64,000 bases of DNA from Guptibacillus hwajinpoensis. GTDB taxonomy: Bacteria; Bacillota; Bacilli; Bacillales; Guptibacillaceae. Positions 17,501 to 25,632 of the stretch are shown here, piece after piece. Below the pieces are notes generated by a model. That model saw nothing but the letters and a program-made list of their open reading frames with translations. It was not told where the DNA came from and did not search any database. Where the stretch lies: assembly GCF_029277305.1 (NCBI RefSeq), contig NZ_CP119526.1. One strand, given 5' to 3'. How positions within the stretch are numbered: the stretch's first letter is position 1; the number at the start of each line of letters is the position of its first letter. A program made the position numbers and the translations under genes.

Positions 17501-17758
17501 ATCCAAAAAGAGTTAGAAAACGTAGAGAAATTGATGAAAGAAGGGCTTGGAGCTGTTATATCTATTCCAACGACTGGAAGAGAAAAAGAACGCTCAGGCT
17601 TTCAAATTCGAGCGCTTGCAACAAGGTATAAAATTCCATGTTTTACTCATATCGACACTCTTCAGCTGCTAGATCTGACTGGTTTAAAGACAATGGAAGT
17701 GATGAGTCTTCAAGATTGGCACCAGATGGAGCAGACTACAACCGGACAGAAAGGATGA
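14555..17758 (+). CDS. carB: Carbamoyl-phosphate synthase large subunit (arginine pathway)
   Basis: It makes carbamoyl phosphate from bicarbonate, two ATP and ammonia. Two homologous ATP-grasp halves are visible: one begins VVILGSGPIVIGQAAEFDYA, the second ILVIGSGPIRIGQGVEFDYC. Each carries the NPR motif near its ATP-grasp end (EVNPRVSRSSAL and EINPRSSRTVPV). A C-terminal MGS-like domain includes GVELYATPGTAHYL. The start is ATG 14555 behind AGGAGA, giving 1067 residues. It overlaps carA and is followed within five bases by argF. Confidence 0.95.
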   Translation: MPLRKELNKVVILGSGPIVIGQAAEFDYAGTQACLALKEEGIEVVLINSNPATIMTDSSIADHVYMEPMTLEYVEQILRKEKPDGIIGTLGGQTGLNLVVQLYEKGILQKLNVELLGTSVESIQNGEDREKFRQMMIDIGEPVPESKIAVTGDEALTFANEIGYPIMVRPAYTMGGEGGGFAANDQELLEIVERGLSLSPISQVLIEKSMLGWKEIEYEVMRDENDTCMIVCNMENMDPVGIHTGDSIVVAPSQTLNDFQYQMLRNVSLKVIRALNVIGGCNIQIGLNPESNDYYIIEVNPRVSRSSALASKATGYPIARMAAKCAIGYTLDELPNPITGTTFAAFEPALDYLVVKIPRFPFDKFPEGDRVLGTQMKATGEVMAIDRSFEGALNKAIRSLEIGYTSLTNDYYQEVSTDQLNHDLQHPTDERLFLISEAFRRGYTIENIKSLTAIDNWFLDKVKRIVDVETMWLNQPDTNDALLIQSKRLNISDAFIAEATGRTIDTIMERVKETGINRGMKQVDTCAGEFEAVTPYFYSTFLGSDEADVVSDPGILVIGSGPIRIGQGVEFDYCSVHAAEAVKKLGYRAVVMNNNPETVSTDYSIADRLYFEPLSLEDVLAVIEKENIVGVAVQFGGQTAVNLAEDLHERGIPILGTPVENINKVEDRDQFYQLLDSLSIPYIEGRMAYKPEEMGVLAKELGFPIIVRPSYVIGGQNMFIFRNEDELNRYTKKLGSSSTKMWPFLLDRFVEGIECEVDVICDGNSIAIPGIMEHLERSGVHSGDSTAIYPPLSITEKQKEAITLYSEKLSQALGCRGLMNIQFVIDEDVIYVLEINPRSSRTVPVMSKVTNVPMVEWAMKAQLQPNSLEVTGLLEEKPYYTVKFPIFSNGKLKNVDHVLGPEMKSTGEVLAIAKNKDEALSKAALSTWDTEVLPSKILCSISEEHKEAASQVLSKFTEKGVELYATPGTAHYLNKKGIQAKLIQKELENVEKLMKEGLGAVISIPTTGREKERSGFQIRALATRYKIPCFTHIDTLQLLDLTGLKTMEVMSLQDWHQMEQTTTGQKG

Positions 17759-17762
17759 TTTG

Positions 17763-18731
17763 ATGATTCAATCAATACAGAAAGTATCCGAAATGAAGGA
17801 AGCCATGAAAGGAAAGGATTTTCTTACACTTGCAGAGTTCTCCACAGAAGAGATTCATTATCTTTTAAAAGAAGCAGTTGAATTGAAGAAACTACAGAAA
17901 CAGGGTATTCCGCATGAAGAACTGAAAGGGAAAGTTCTTGGGATGATCTTTGAAAAATCATCAACTAGAACGCGTGTTTCATTTGAAGTAGCCATGTTGC
18001 AGCTTGGAGGGCATGCGCTATTCTTAAGTTCAAAAGATATTCAGCTTGGTAGAGGCGAAACGATTGAGGATACGGCACAAGTGCTGTCGGGTTACCTTGA
18101 CGGCGTTATGATTCGTACGTTTGGTCATGAGACGATTGAACGCTTCGCTTCTGCCTCGTCAATCCCAATCATTAATGGTTTGACAGACACTCACCATCCT
18201 GCACAGATTCTGGCTGATTTGCTTACGATTATGGAACACAAAGGTGAGTTAAGTGGATTGAAAGCTGCATATTTTGGTGATGGAAATAACGTCGCTCATT
18301 CTTTAATTGAAGGAGCAGCCAAAGTAGGAATGCATTTCACAATTGCCTGTCCTCCTGGATATGAACCAGATGAAGCGATCGTATCGAAAGCAAAAGAAGT
18401 TGGAAAAGAGACCGGTGCAGTGATTACGGTTACCGTTGATCCGTTCGAAGCTGCCAAGGATGCTGATGTTATCATTACAGATGTATGGGCTAGCATGGGG
18501 CAAGAAGAAGAGCAAGAAGCACGTGAAGGAGTATTCGAACCGTATCAAGTTAATGAAGAGCTTTGTATAAATGCTAATAAAAAATACATCTTTATGCATT
18601 GTCTACCTGCACACAGAGGAGAAGAGGTTACCTCAGAAATAATTGATGGCTCACATTCCGTTGTATACCAGGAAGCAGAAAATCGTCTTCATGCTCAAAA
18701 AGCCCTTTTAAAACTTTTATTAAAAAGTTAA
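17763..18731 (+). CDS. argF: Ornithine carbamoyltransferase
   Basis: It condenses ornithine and carbamoyl phosphate to citrulline. The carbamoyl-phosphate site is SSTRTRVSFE and the ornithine/catalytic loop is HCLPAHRGEEV; DGNNVAHSLIEG is also conserved. ATG 17763, seven bases after AAGGA that overlaps the end of carB, is preferred over the TTG at 17760. It is the last gene of the seven-gene operon and is followed by the argG promoter. Confidence 0.95.
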   Translation: MIQSIQKVSEMKEAMKGKDFLTLAEFSTEEIHYLLKEAVELKKLQKQGIPHEELKGKVLGMIFEKSSTRTRVSFEVAMLQLGGHALFLSSKDIQLGRGETIEDTAQVLSGYLDGVMIRTFGHETIERFASASSIPIINGLTDTHHPAQILADLLTIMEHKGELSGLKAAYFGDGNNVAHSLIEGAAKVGMHFTIACPPGYEPDEAIVSKAKEVGKETGAVITVTVDPFEAAKDADVIITDVWASMGQEEEQEAREGVFEPYQVNEELCINANKKYIFMHCLPAHRGEEVTSEIIDGSHSVVYQEAENRLHAQKALLKLLLKS

Positions 18732-18744
18732 AAAAATTTAGTGC

Positions 18745-18776
18745 ATTTTGAATAAATATACGTTATCATATATATT
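18745..18776 (+). promoter_or_regulatory. argGH promoter with probable ArgR box
   Basis: TTGAAT (18748-18753) and TATATT (18771-18776) have 17-base spacing. The sequence CATTTTGAATAAATATACG over the -35 region resembles the ARG-box consensus (TGAATAAAAAT type). This gives argGH its own arginine-responsive promoter after argF. The assignment of the box is by resemblance only. Confidence 0.65.
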
Positions 18777-18801
18777 AATACAAAGATAAGGAGTGGGTAA
18801 C

Positions 18802-20013
18802 ATGGCGAAAGAAAAAATCATTCTTGCTTATTCCGGAGGATTAGATACCTCCATTTCGATAAAATGGCTTGAAGAGAAATACGGTTATGAGGTAATTGCA
18901 CTTGGACTCGATGTAGGAGAAGGTAAGGATCTTGAAACGATCAAGGACAAAGCTCTGAAAGTCGGTGCTTCAAAAGCATATATGATTGAAGCAAAAGAAT
19001 TGCTTGCTGAAAACTATTTGTTACCAGCGCTAAAGGCAAATGCACTTTACGAAGGAAAGTATCCGCTATCTTCTGCCCTGTCACGCCCGCTTATTTCTAA
19101 GCTCCTTGTTGAAGCAGCAGAACGTGAAGGAGCAACAGCTGTAGCTCATGGATGTACCGGGAAAGGTAATGATCAGGTTCGCTTTGAAGTTTCGATTCAA
19201 GCGTTGAATCCAGACTTGAAAGTGATCGCACCTGTCCGTGAGTGGGGCATGACGCGTGATGAACAGATTGCTTATGCTGAAGAGAAAGGGATTCCGATTC
19301 CAGTTAAGTTGGATAATCCCTTTTCAATAGATGCGAATATATGGGGACGTGCTTGTGAAGCTGGCGTACTTGAAGACCCGTGGGCTGAAGCACCTGAAGC
19401 GGCTTTTGAATGGACTGCTCCAATTCACCTTACACCTGATGAGCCAGAATATGTTGAGGTAGATTTTAAAGAAGGTTGTCCAACTGCACTGAACGGTGAG
19501 GAAATGGGGCTAGTTGATCTTATTGAAAAGCTTAATGAGCTAGGCGGTCATCACGGAATAGGCCGTATTGACCATATTGAGAATCGTCTGGTAGGAATAA
19601 AATCCAGAGAGGTATATGAGAATCCAGGAGCATTGATTTTAATTAATGCACACAAAGAACTCGAATTTCTAACACATACACGTGAAGTTTCCCAATTTAA
19701 AACAACAGTCGATCAACAGATGTCGAAGCTCATATACGATGGTCTTTGGTATTCACCACTTCGTCAAGCGCTTGAAGGATTTATTAATGAAACACAGAAA
19801 GTTGTAAGTGGAAAGATTCGCATTAAGCTTCACAAGGGAACACACACAGTCGTTGGTCGTAAGTCAGAGAATTCCTTATACAACGAACAACTTGCTACGT
19901 ATCTTAAAGGAGATCTTTTCGATCATAATGCAGCGGTTGGTTTCATTAAGCTATGGGGACTTCCAACAAAAGTAAATGCGGAAGTGCACAAAAAGCAAGA
20001 AGTACATCAATAA
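18802..20013 (+). CDS. argG: Argininosuccinate synthase
   Basis: ATP-dependent condensation of citrulline and aspartate. The PP-loop N-terminus is IILAYSGGLDTSISIKWL, and further conserved blocks are GCTGKGNDQVRFE and SIDANIWGRACE. The start is ATG 18802 behind AAGGAG; an upstream GTG at 18793 overlaps the ribosome site. The 403-residue length equals that of B. subtilis ArgG. It pairs with argH 12 bases downstream. Confidence 0.97.
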   Translation: MAKEKIILAYSGGLDTSISIKWLEEKYGYEVIALGLDVGEGKDLETIKDKALKVGASKAYMIEAKELLAENYLLPALKANALYEGKYPLSSALSRPLISKLLVEAAEREGATAVAHGCTGKGNDQVRFEVSIQALNPDLKVIAPVREWGMTRDEQIAYAEEKGIPIPVKLDNPFSIDANIWGRACEAGVLEDPWAEAPEAAFEWTAPIHLTPDEPEYVEVDFKEGCPTALNGEEMGLVDLIEKLNELGGHHGIGRIDHIENRLVGIKSREVYENPGALILINAHKELEFLTHTREVSQFKTTVDQQMSKLIYDGLWYSPLRQALEGFINETQKVVSGKIRIKLHKGTHTVVGRKSENSLYNEQLATYLKGDLFDHNAAVGFIKLWGLPTKVNAEVHKKQEVHQ

Positions 20014-20025
20014 GGAGTTGTTAAC

Positions 20026-21414
20026 GTGTCTAAGCTTTGGGGAGGACGTTTTACGAAAGAAACGAATAAACTCGTAGAAGAATATACAGCATCTATTCAA
20101 TATGATAAAGAACTTGCAGAAGAAGATATTGAAGGTAGTCTTGCCCATGTGCAGATGCTAAGTGAATGTGGCGTCATTAGTTCAGCTGACATGTTAGAAA
20201 TTAAACGCGGATTGAATATTGTTCTTGAGAATATTCAATCCGGTGAGTTTGAATATGATGTGTCACATGAAGACATTCATATGAATATCGAAAAAGCCCT
20301 CATTGATGAAATAGGTCCAGTTGGAGGGAAACTTCATACAGGAAGAAGTCGTAACGACCAGGTAGCAACCGATATGCACATGTATCTTGTTAAGAAGGTG
20401 AAGTTATTCATCACGCATATCGAAGCAGTTCAGCAAGCAATTGTGAAGCAAGCTGAAGAACATGTTGAAACGGTTCTCCCTGGTTATACTCACTTGCAAC
20501 GCGCGCAACCTGTTTCGTTTGCACACCATATGCTAGCCTATTTCTGGATGTTTGAACGAGACAAGGAAAGATTTCAGGATAGCTTGAAACGGACAAATGT
20601 GCTACCACTTGGTGCAGGTGCGCTAGCAGGGACGACGTTTCCAATTGATCGTCATCGAACAGCAGAGCTACTTGGGTTTGAAGATGTTTATCCAAATAGT
20701 ATGGATGCTGTCAGTGACCGTGATTTTATTCTCGAATTTCTCTCCAACGCTTCAATTCTAATGATGCATATGTCTCGTTTGTCAGAAGAAATGGTCATCT
20801 GGAGCAGTCAGGAATTTCAGTTCATCGAACTTGATGACTCATTCTGCACAGGCTCTAGTATTATGCCTCAGAAGAAGAATCCTGATGTTCCTGAATTGTT
20901 ACGCGCAAAAACAGGAAGAGTTTATGGGAACTTATTCAGTTTGCTAACTGTTTTGAAGGGATTACCACTAGCTTATAACAAAGATATGCAAGAAGATAAA
21001 GAAGGCATGTTTGACACAGCCAAAACGTTAGATGGTGCCTTAAAGCTATTAGCACCAATGATAGCGACAATGACTGTGAAAACTGAGAACATGAAGCAGG
21101 CAGTGAATGAGGATTATTCAAACGCAACAGACATAGCTGATTACCTTGTGAACAAGGGAATGACGTTTCGAGAGTCTCACGAAATGATTGGGAAAATTGT
21201 TTTATACAGCATTCAGCATCAAAAGTATTTGCTGGATCTAACGCTACAAGAATACAAAACCTTCACGCCACTGTTTGAGGAAGATGTATTTGATATCTTG
21301 AAACCTGCAAACGTTATGAATGCAAGAAAAAGCTATGGAGGTACTTCACCTGAACAAATTAAAGTTCAGCTTGAATTAGCTTATCATCATTTAAAAGTGA
21401 AGGAAAACGTATAG
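20026..21414 (+). CDS. argH: Argininosuccinate lyase
   Basis: It splits argininosuccinate to arginine and fumarate. The fumarase/aspartase-superfamily signature GSSIMPQKKNPD carries the mobile catalytic serine loop. TGRSRNDQVATDMH and HLQRAQPVSFAHH are the other two conserved regions. It starts at GTG 20026 with AAGGAG eight bases upstream. The protein has 462 residues, normal for the family. It is the last arginine gene. The hairpin just after its stop has its U-run on the opposite strand, so + strand termination here is not obvious. Confidence 0.96.
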   Translation: MSKLWGGRFTKETNKLVEEYTASIQYDKELAEEDIEGSLAHVQMLSECGVISSADMLEIKRGLNIVLENIQSGEFEYDVSHEDIHMNIEKALIDEIGPVGGKLHTGRSRNDQVATDMHMYLVKKVKLFITHIEAVQQAIVKQAEEHVETVLPGYTHLQRAQPVSFAHHMLAYFWMFERDKERFQDSLKRTNVLPLGAGALAGTTFPIDRHRTAELLGFEDVYPNSMDAVSDRDFILEFLSNASILMMHMSRLSEEMVIWSSQEFQFIELDDSFCTGSSIMPQKKNPDVPELLRAKTGRVYGNLFSLLTVLKGLPLAYNKDMQEDKEGMFDTAKTLDGALKLLAPMIATMTVKTENMKQAVNEDYSNATDIADYLVNKGMTFRESHEMIGKIVLYSIQHQKYLLDLTLQEYKTFTPLFEEDVFDILKPANVMNARKSYGGTSPEQIKVQLELAYHHLKVKENV

Positions 21415-21443
21415 AAAAAGGCCCTATCCGTATGGATAAGGCC
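21415..21443 (-). terminator. Hairpin with a T-run on the minus strand
   Basis: GGCCCTATCC and GGATAAGGCC form a stem with a four-base GTAT loop. The flanking run of five A residues at 21415-21419 becomes a U-run only when read on the minus strand. There is no T-run on the plus strand. It therefore looks like a terminator for a minus-strand transcript converging on argH. Confidence 0.65.
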
Positions 21444-21625
21444 ATGAAGAAGGAAATTATTAGCTTATGCTAAACATGCGATGGGGTAGAACGGAAATTG
21501 TCTTTTGGAGACACCTCTTTCTATCGAAAGTTGTTAGAGCCTTGTTTTACCAACAGAGTAGTTCAACGCGACCATCTCCTTAATTGACGAAGCCGTCTTT
21601 CCTTATGCACTTTTGTTTTCCTTCT
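21415..21625 (-). ncRNA. Candidate minus-strand small RNA, convergent with argH
   Basis: The 320-base gap after argH holds no convincing protein gene. On the minus strand there is a TATAAT -10 element (21637-21632) and a terminator at 21443-21415, which would bracket a transcript of about 210 nt with several short complementary segments. No good -35 element is visible. The class is unknown; 6S-like or regulatory RNAs have this size, but I do not recognise a family signature. Confidence 0.3.
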
Positions 21626-21734
21626 TCACTAATTATAATGGCCAGATAAAGTTGTTCTTATACATTCTTATATTATTTTTTTCGAATATGCCTTTTATCA
21701 GGTGACATACTATCCACATGGAAGGAGGGATAGT

Positions 21735-21872
21735 ATGGGTCGAGGGAAAGCATTTGATCATAAGAAAAAAGGTATGGAGCGAAAGCGCCCTGCAACAGCT
21801 GATCAAACGAAGTTTCCACACGAAGCTTCAACTGGACACAAAACAGTTAGCAATGAAGAACGTGAAGAATAA
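21735..21872 (+). CDS. Small hydrophilic basic protein of 45 residues
   Basis: The ATG at 21735 has an excellent AAGGAGG ribosome site six bases upstream. The frame ends at TAA, directly followed by a terminator. The product is highly charged, starts MGRGKAFDHKKKG and has no hydrophobic core, which recalls small acid-soluble or stress-type proteins of Bacillus. I do not recognise the family. The ribosome site plus the adjacent terminator are the main reasons for calling it real. Confidence 0.7.
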   Translation: MGRGKAFDHKKKGMERKRPATADQTKFPHEASTGHKTVSNEEREE

Positions 21873-21877
21873 TGCAA

Positions 21878-21905
21878 ATTCCTGCTAAATAGCAGGGATT
21901 TTTTT
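21878..21905 (+). terminator. Intrinsic terminator after the 45-residue protein
   Basis: CCTGCT and AGCAGG form the core of the stem with an AAAT loop, and a seven-base T-run follows. Confidence 0.9.
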
Positions 21906-22004
21906 GTGTCTTAAATTCATTTTATTAGTGAATATGCCATAAAATGTTTAGGGATGTTCCTAACAAGGGAACAGTTGATCATTAACACGTAGGAGGTCTT
22001 TCAA

Positions 22005-23453
22005 GTGAATAGTTATCAAATCTACATTAATGGTCAATTTACGAAGAGCAATTCTGAAGAAATGATTGATGTGATAAATCCAGCAACAGAAGAAGTCATA
22101 TCCCGTATCCCCAAAGGTGATGAGAAGGACGTTGAACGAGCAATCGAAGCTGCTAAATCATCACAACAGGATTGGGAACACAAGCCTTCTATCGAACGTG
22201 CTGAATACTTAACAACAATTGCAAATAAAATAGAAGATCGAAAAGATACATTTATTAGAATGCTTACTGAAGAGAACGGTAAGACAACGGATGCTTCCAA
22301 AGCTGAAGTAGAATTAACGATCGACTACTTCCGTTATATGGCTGGTTGGGCTAGAAGATATGAAGGAGAAGTTCTTCAAAGTGATCGTCCAAATGAGAAT
22401 ATTCTTGTCTTCAAAAAACCTATTGGTATCGTTGGTGGTATTGTACCTTGGAACTTCCCAATGTTTATCTTTGCACGCAAAGTTGCACCAGCATTTGTTA
22501 CAGGATGTCCTATCATTATTAAACCAAGTCAATACACACCAAATACGGCGTGTGAGCTAGCAAGCATCATTCATGAAGCTGGTGTTCCTAAAGGCGTATT
22601 TAATTTAATTACTGGTAAAGGTTCAGATATTGGTACACCACTTGCGTCATCCCCTGATATTGCAATGATAAGCTTAACAGGAAGCTATCCAGCAGGATCT
22701 AAAGTAATGGAAGCTGCCGCTAAAAACATTACGAAAGTAAACCTCGAGCTAGGAGGTAAAGCACCTGCAATCGTAACAAAACATGCAAATGTTGATCTTG
22801 CAGTAGAAAAGATTACAACTTCTCGCATTACAAACAATGGACAAGCTTGTACGAACGCTGAGCGAGTATACGTTCATGAGGATGTAGCAGAGGAATTTAT
22901 TTCAAAAATCACTGAAACCTTTAAGGATACAAAAGTTGGTGATTCTTTAAATGAAGAAGGTTGCGACATCGGACCACTTGCTAACGAACAGCAAATCGAT
23001 TCTGTTGAAGAGATGGTAAACAACGCGGTTAAAGCAGGTGCAGTTGTGAAGACTGGTGGAAAGAGAATCGATCGCGACAAAGGCTTCTTCTTTGAACCAA
23101 CCGTTCTAACAGACGTTTCTCAGGACATGAACGTCATTCAAGAAGAAATTTTTGGTCCTGTACTTCCAATCGTTGTGTATAGCGATTTTGATAAAGTCTT
23201 AGAAGCTGCAAATGATACGAACTACGGACTTTCTTCTTCAATCTTTAGTGATAACATGCATGAAGTTATGAAGGCGTCTAACGTGCTTCGTTATGGTGAA
23301 ACATTCGTAAACCGTGAAAACTTCGAAGCTGTTCAAGGCTTCCATGCTGGAATGGGTCAATCAGGGATTGGCGGCGCAGATGGTAAGCACGGCTTAAATG
23401 AATATTTGTCAACACACGTGATTTATATGGAATATGACCAGAATATTAAGTAA
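22005..23453 (+). CDS. aldA: Aldehyde dehydrogenase, AldA (lactaldehyde/glycolaldehyde) type
   Basis: An NAD-dependent enzyme that oxidises aldehydes to acids. Catalytic Cys282 lies in NNGQACTNAERVYV and the general base Glu248 in NLELGGKAPAIV. The cofactor loop is LTGSYPAGSKVM. The sequence follows E. coli AldA closely: the segments WARRYEGE..QSDRP and GETFVNRENFEA, and the GIGGADGKHGLNEYL ending. Lactaldehyde or glycolaldehyde are therefore plausible substrates. It starts at GTG 22005 behind AGGAGG and is monocistronic, with a terminator right after the stop. Confidence 0.85.
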   Translation: MNSYQIYINGQFTKSNSEEMIDVINPATEEVISRIPKGDEKDVERAIEAAKSSQQDWEHKPSIERAEYLTTIANKIEDRKDTFIRMLTEENGKTTDASKAEVELTIDYFRYMAGWARRYEGEVLQSDRPNENILVFKKPIGIVGGIVPWNFPMFIFARKVAPAFVTGCPIIIKPSQYTPNTACELASIIHEAGVPKGVFNLITGKGSDIGTPLASSPDIAMISLTGSYPAGSKVMEAAAKNITKVNLELGGKAPAIVTKHANVDLAVEKITTSRITNNGQACTNAERVYVHEDVAEEFISKITETFKDTKVGDSLNEEGCDIGPLANEQQIDSVEEMVNNAVKAGAVVKTGGKRIDRDKGFFFEPTVLTDVSQDMNVIQEEIFGPVLPIVVYSDFDKVLEAANDTNYGLSSSIFSDNMHEVMKASNVLRYGETFVNRENFEAVQGFHAGMGQSGIGGADGKHGLNEYLSTHVIYMEYDQNIK

Positions 23454-23457
23454 AGAG

Positions 23458-23480
23458 ACCGGGCTTAGGCCCGGTTTTTT
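23458..23480 (+). terminator. Intrinsic terminator after aldA
   Basis: ACCGGGC TTAG GCCCGGT forms a perfect seven-pair GC-rich stem followed by a T-run. Confidence 0.95.
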
Positions 23481-23485
23481 AATGT

Positions 23486-23515
23486 TTGAAGAAATGGTTC
23501 TTTAATGCGTATAAT
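23486..23515 (+). promoter_or_regulatory. Probable SigA promoter of the M29 aminopeptidase gene
   Basis: TTGAAG at 23486-23491 and TATAAT at 23510-23515 are spaced by 18 bases, about 40 bases before the start codon and directly after the aldA terminator. Confidence 0.6.
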
Positions 23516-23553
23516 GAAGGCGAAGCGATTATTATAAAGAAAAGAGGGAGAAT

Positions 23554-24669
23554 ATGATTGATTCTCGTATTATAGAATTTTCACAGAAACTTGTTCAGTA
23601 CTCAACTGAAATTAAGCCTGGTGAACATGTTTTAATTGAAGCGTTCGATGTGGATAATCCCCTTGTAAGAAGTATAGTGAAAGAAGTACATAAAGTTGGG
23701 GGATTTCCGCACGTTAATTTACGCGATAACCAAATCATTCGTGAATTGTTGATGAATGCAACTGAAGACCAAATTTCACAGTGGGCTGAGATTGACTTGA
23801 ATCAAATGAAGCAAATGGATGCCTACATTGGTATACGTGGATCACAGAATATTAATGAACTATCTGACGTTCCTGAAGAGAAGATGGCTCTTTACAATCA
23901 AATTTATAAAACAAAAGTTCATAGCAACCAACGTGTTAAGAATACGAAGTGGGTTGTAATGAGATATCCAAATGAATCGATGGCACAGCTTTCTGGTATG
24001 AGTACAGAAGCGTTTGAAGATTTCTACTTTAATGTTTGTACGATGGATTATGCGAAAATGAGTGAAGCAATGGATGCGCTTGTTGACCGTATGAATCAAG
24101 CTGATATCGTTCGAATCGTTTCCCCAGATACGAATTTAAGTTTCTCAATTAAAGACATCCCTGCTGTTAAATGTGCAGGTAATCTTAATATCCCAGATGG
24201 TGAAGTATTTACTGCCCCAGTTAAAGATAGTGTAAATGGCGTTATTACTTATAACACGCCTTCTCCATATAATGGTTTTGTTTTTGAGGATGTTCAGCTT
24301 ACGTTTGAAAATGGTAAGGTGATTGATGCAGAAGCAAATGATACGGAACGCTTAAATCACATTCTTAATACGGATGAAGGTGCTCGATATATCGGTGAAT
24401 TTGCAATTGGCGTAAATCCATTTATCAGAGAGCCAATGAAAGATATCCTTTTCGATGAAAAGATTGATGGTTCATTCCACTTTACGCCTGGACAAGCGTA
24501 TGATGAAGCTCCAAACGGGAACGATTCTTCCGTTCACTGGGATCTCGTATTAATCCAGCGTCCTGAATATGGTGGTGGTCAAATTTGGTTCGATGATGAA
24601 TTAATTCGTAAAGATGGAAAGTTTGTTCCAGAGGCGCTTCAAGCGTTAAATCCTGAGAACCTTAAGTAA
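23554..24669 (+). CDS. Aminopeptidase, peptidase family M29
   Basis: This is a co-catalytic metallo-aminopeptidase of the AmpS/AmpT family, removing N-terminal residues from peptides in the cytoplasm. The conserved C-terminal half carries the metal-binding acidic and histidine segments: NIPDGEVFTAPVKDSVNG, GEFAIGVNP, GSFHFTPGQAY and SSVHWDLV. The 371 residues are slightly shorter than the usual 400-410. The start is ATG 23554 behind GAGGGAG. It is a single gene between two terminators. Confidence 0.85.
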   Translation: MIDSRIIEFSQKLVQYSTEIKPGEHVLIEAFDVDNPLVRSIVKEVHKVGGFPHVNLRDNQIIRELLMNATEDQISQWAEIDLNQMKQMDAYIGIRGSQNINELSDVPEEKMALYNQIYKTKVHSNQRVKNTKWVVMRYPNESMAQLSGMSTEAFEDFYFNVCTMDYAKMSEAMDALVDRMNQADIVRIVSPDTNLSFSIKDIPAVKCAGNLNIPDGEVFTAPVKDSVNGVITYNTPSPYNGFVFEDVQLTFENGKVIDAEANDTERLNHILNTDEGARYIGEFAIGVNPFIREPMKDILFDEKIDGSFHFTPGQAYDEAPNGNDSSVHWDLVLIQRPEYGGGQIWFDDELIRKDGKFVPEALQALNPENLK

Positions 24670-24716
24670 TCCCGAAGCCACCATTCCTATGCACTGGTTC
24701 GTTTATTTTCGCAGAA

Positions 24717-24750
24717 AGAAGCGCAGAGATTTAATCTCTGCGCTTCTTTT
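24717..24750. terminator. Intrinsic terminator, possibly bidirectional
   Basis: AAGAAGCGCAGAGAT and ATCTCTGCGCTTCTT form a 15-bp stem with a three-base loop between convergent genes, followed by a short T-run on the plus strand. Confidence 0.9.
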
Positions 24751-24788
24751 AAGTCTTCAGCACTAGGGCGGACGTCAAATACTCTAAA

Positions 24789-25160
24789 TTATTTATGTTG
24801 ATCGATAAGGATAGGATTTCCGTCTGGATCTTCTATGGTAAGGTGGGCTGGTCCTTCTCCTGATTCATCTGCTCGAGTCAGGAGTGTGATGCCTTTTTCT
24901 TCGAATTGCTTTTGTAATTCTCTAACGTCTGTAAACGACTCAAGGTTTTCAGTGTCCTGATTCAAACCTGGATTAAATGTAAGTATATTCTTTTCAAACA
25001 TTCCCTGGAAAAGTCCGATAATACAATCCCCATTTTTCAATATAAGCCAGTTCTCCTCAATGTCTCCACCCAATACTTTAAATCCTAAAGTTTCATAAAA
25101 TGACTTAGATAGGTTGATATCTTTTACAGTTAAGCTTACAGAAAATGCACCTAGTTGCAT
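24789..25160 (-). CDS. VOC-superfamily (glyoxalase/bleomycin resistance-like) protein
   Basis: A 123-residue single-domain VOC protein. The N-terminal strand-helix SLTVKDINLSKSFYETLGFK and the C-terminal PAHLTIEDPDGNPILID are typical, with the terminal Asp/Glu position of the metal site. This subgroup resembles YhjQ-like glyoxalases found singly in Bacillus genomes; the substrate is unknown. Two adjacent ATG codons exist. The inner one (25160) is seven bases from AGGAGG and is preferred; the outer one (25163) is only four bases from it. It converges with the M29 gene. Confidence 0.8.
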   Translation of the reverse strand: MQLGAFSVSLTVKDINLSKSFYETLGFKVLGGDIEENWLILKNGDCIIGLFQGMFEKNILTFNPGLNQDTENLESFTDVRELQKQFEEKGITLLTRADESGEGPAHLTIEDPDGNPILIDQHK

Positions 25161-25415
25161 CATTTTTCCTCCTTGTAATAAATCGTTTTGTTAAGTATAC
25201 CAATATATTTGGGGAAATTGTTTCAGGAGAGCCAGGAACACTAACCACATCCACAGAAGAAAATGAGCCACAAAATAGTAGAGGTGGACTTGTTTTTACT
25301 CTCCAAATTGAGAGTACAACCAACTCGATACGCTTTTTTTGTACAGATGACCAATCACATTATAGATCTATTGAATATAAATAAAGAAAATACTTAAGAC
25401 AGGAAGTGCCTTCCA

Positions 25416-25622
25416 ATGGAAATACATTGTGATGGATGTACGAAGGAGATGAGGGACTGGGAAACCATTCATATGGTTAAGTTCGACAAATGGTATGTTG
25501 GTCATTTCAATTGCTTGTTGAACTTAAAAAAGAAATTAAATCTTAATAGACCAATTAAGTGGGATAAACTTGAAGGTAAAAAAGATAACCAGAAAGATTC
25601 TGATGGGAAAATGGCACCTTAG
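25416..25622 (+). CDS. Small hypothetical protein with a CDGC motif
   Basis: 68 residues, starting MEIHCDGCTKEMRDWETIH and ending in a lysine/aspartate-rich tail. The CxxC at residues 5-8 and a later histidine and cysteine could bind a metal, but I recognise no family. AGGAAG lies nine bases before the ATG, and a terminator follows the stop closely; both support a real gene. The 250 bases upstream hold no other convincing gene. The protein is short enough that a chance frame cannot be excluded. Confidence 0.5.
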   Translation: MEIHCDGCTKEMRDWETIHMVKFDKWYVGHFNCLLNLKKKLNLNRPIKWDKLEGKKDNQKDSDGKMAP

Positions 25623-25632
25623 ATTGAGGGAT

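Noticed and set aside
18793..18801. GTG 18793 as start of argG
   Set aside because: It overlaps the AAGGAG ribosome site; ATG 18802 gives the exact family length.
21540..21600. A 15-residue basic peptide on the minus strand inside the candidate small RNA
   Set aside because: A GTG codon with a passable ribosome site exists, but the length is within chance and no family is recognisable.
25145..25384. A 79-codon plus-strand frame between the VOC gene and the 68-residue protein
   Set aside because: It overlaps the start of the minus-strand VOC gene, has no ribosome site at its first ATG and matches nothing I know. Its second half looks somewhat protein-like, so a gene remnant is possible, but support is too thin to list it.
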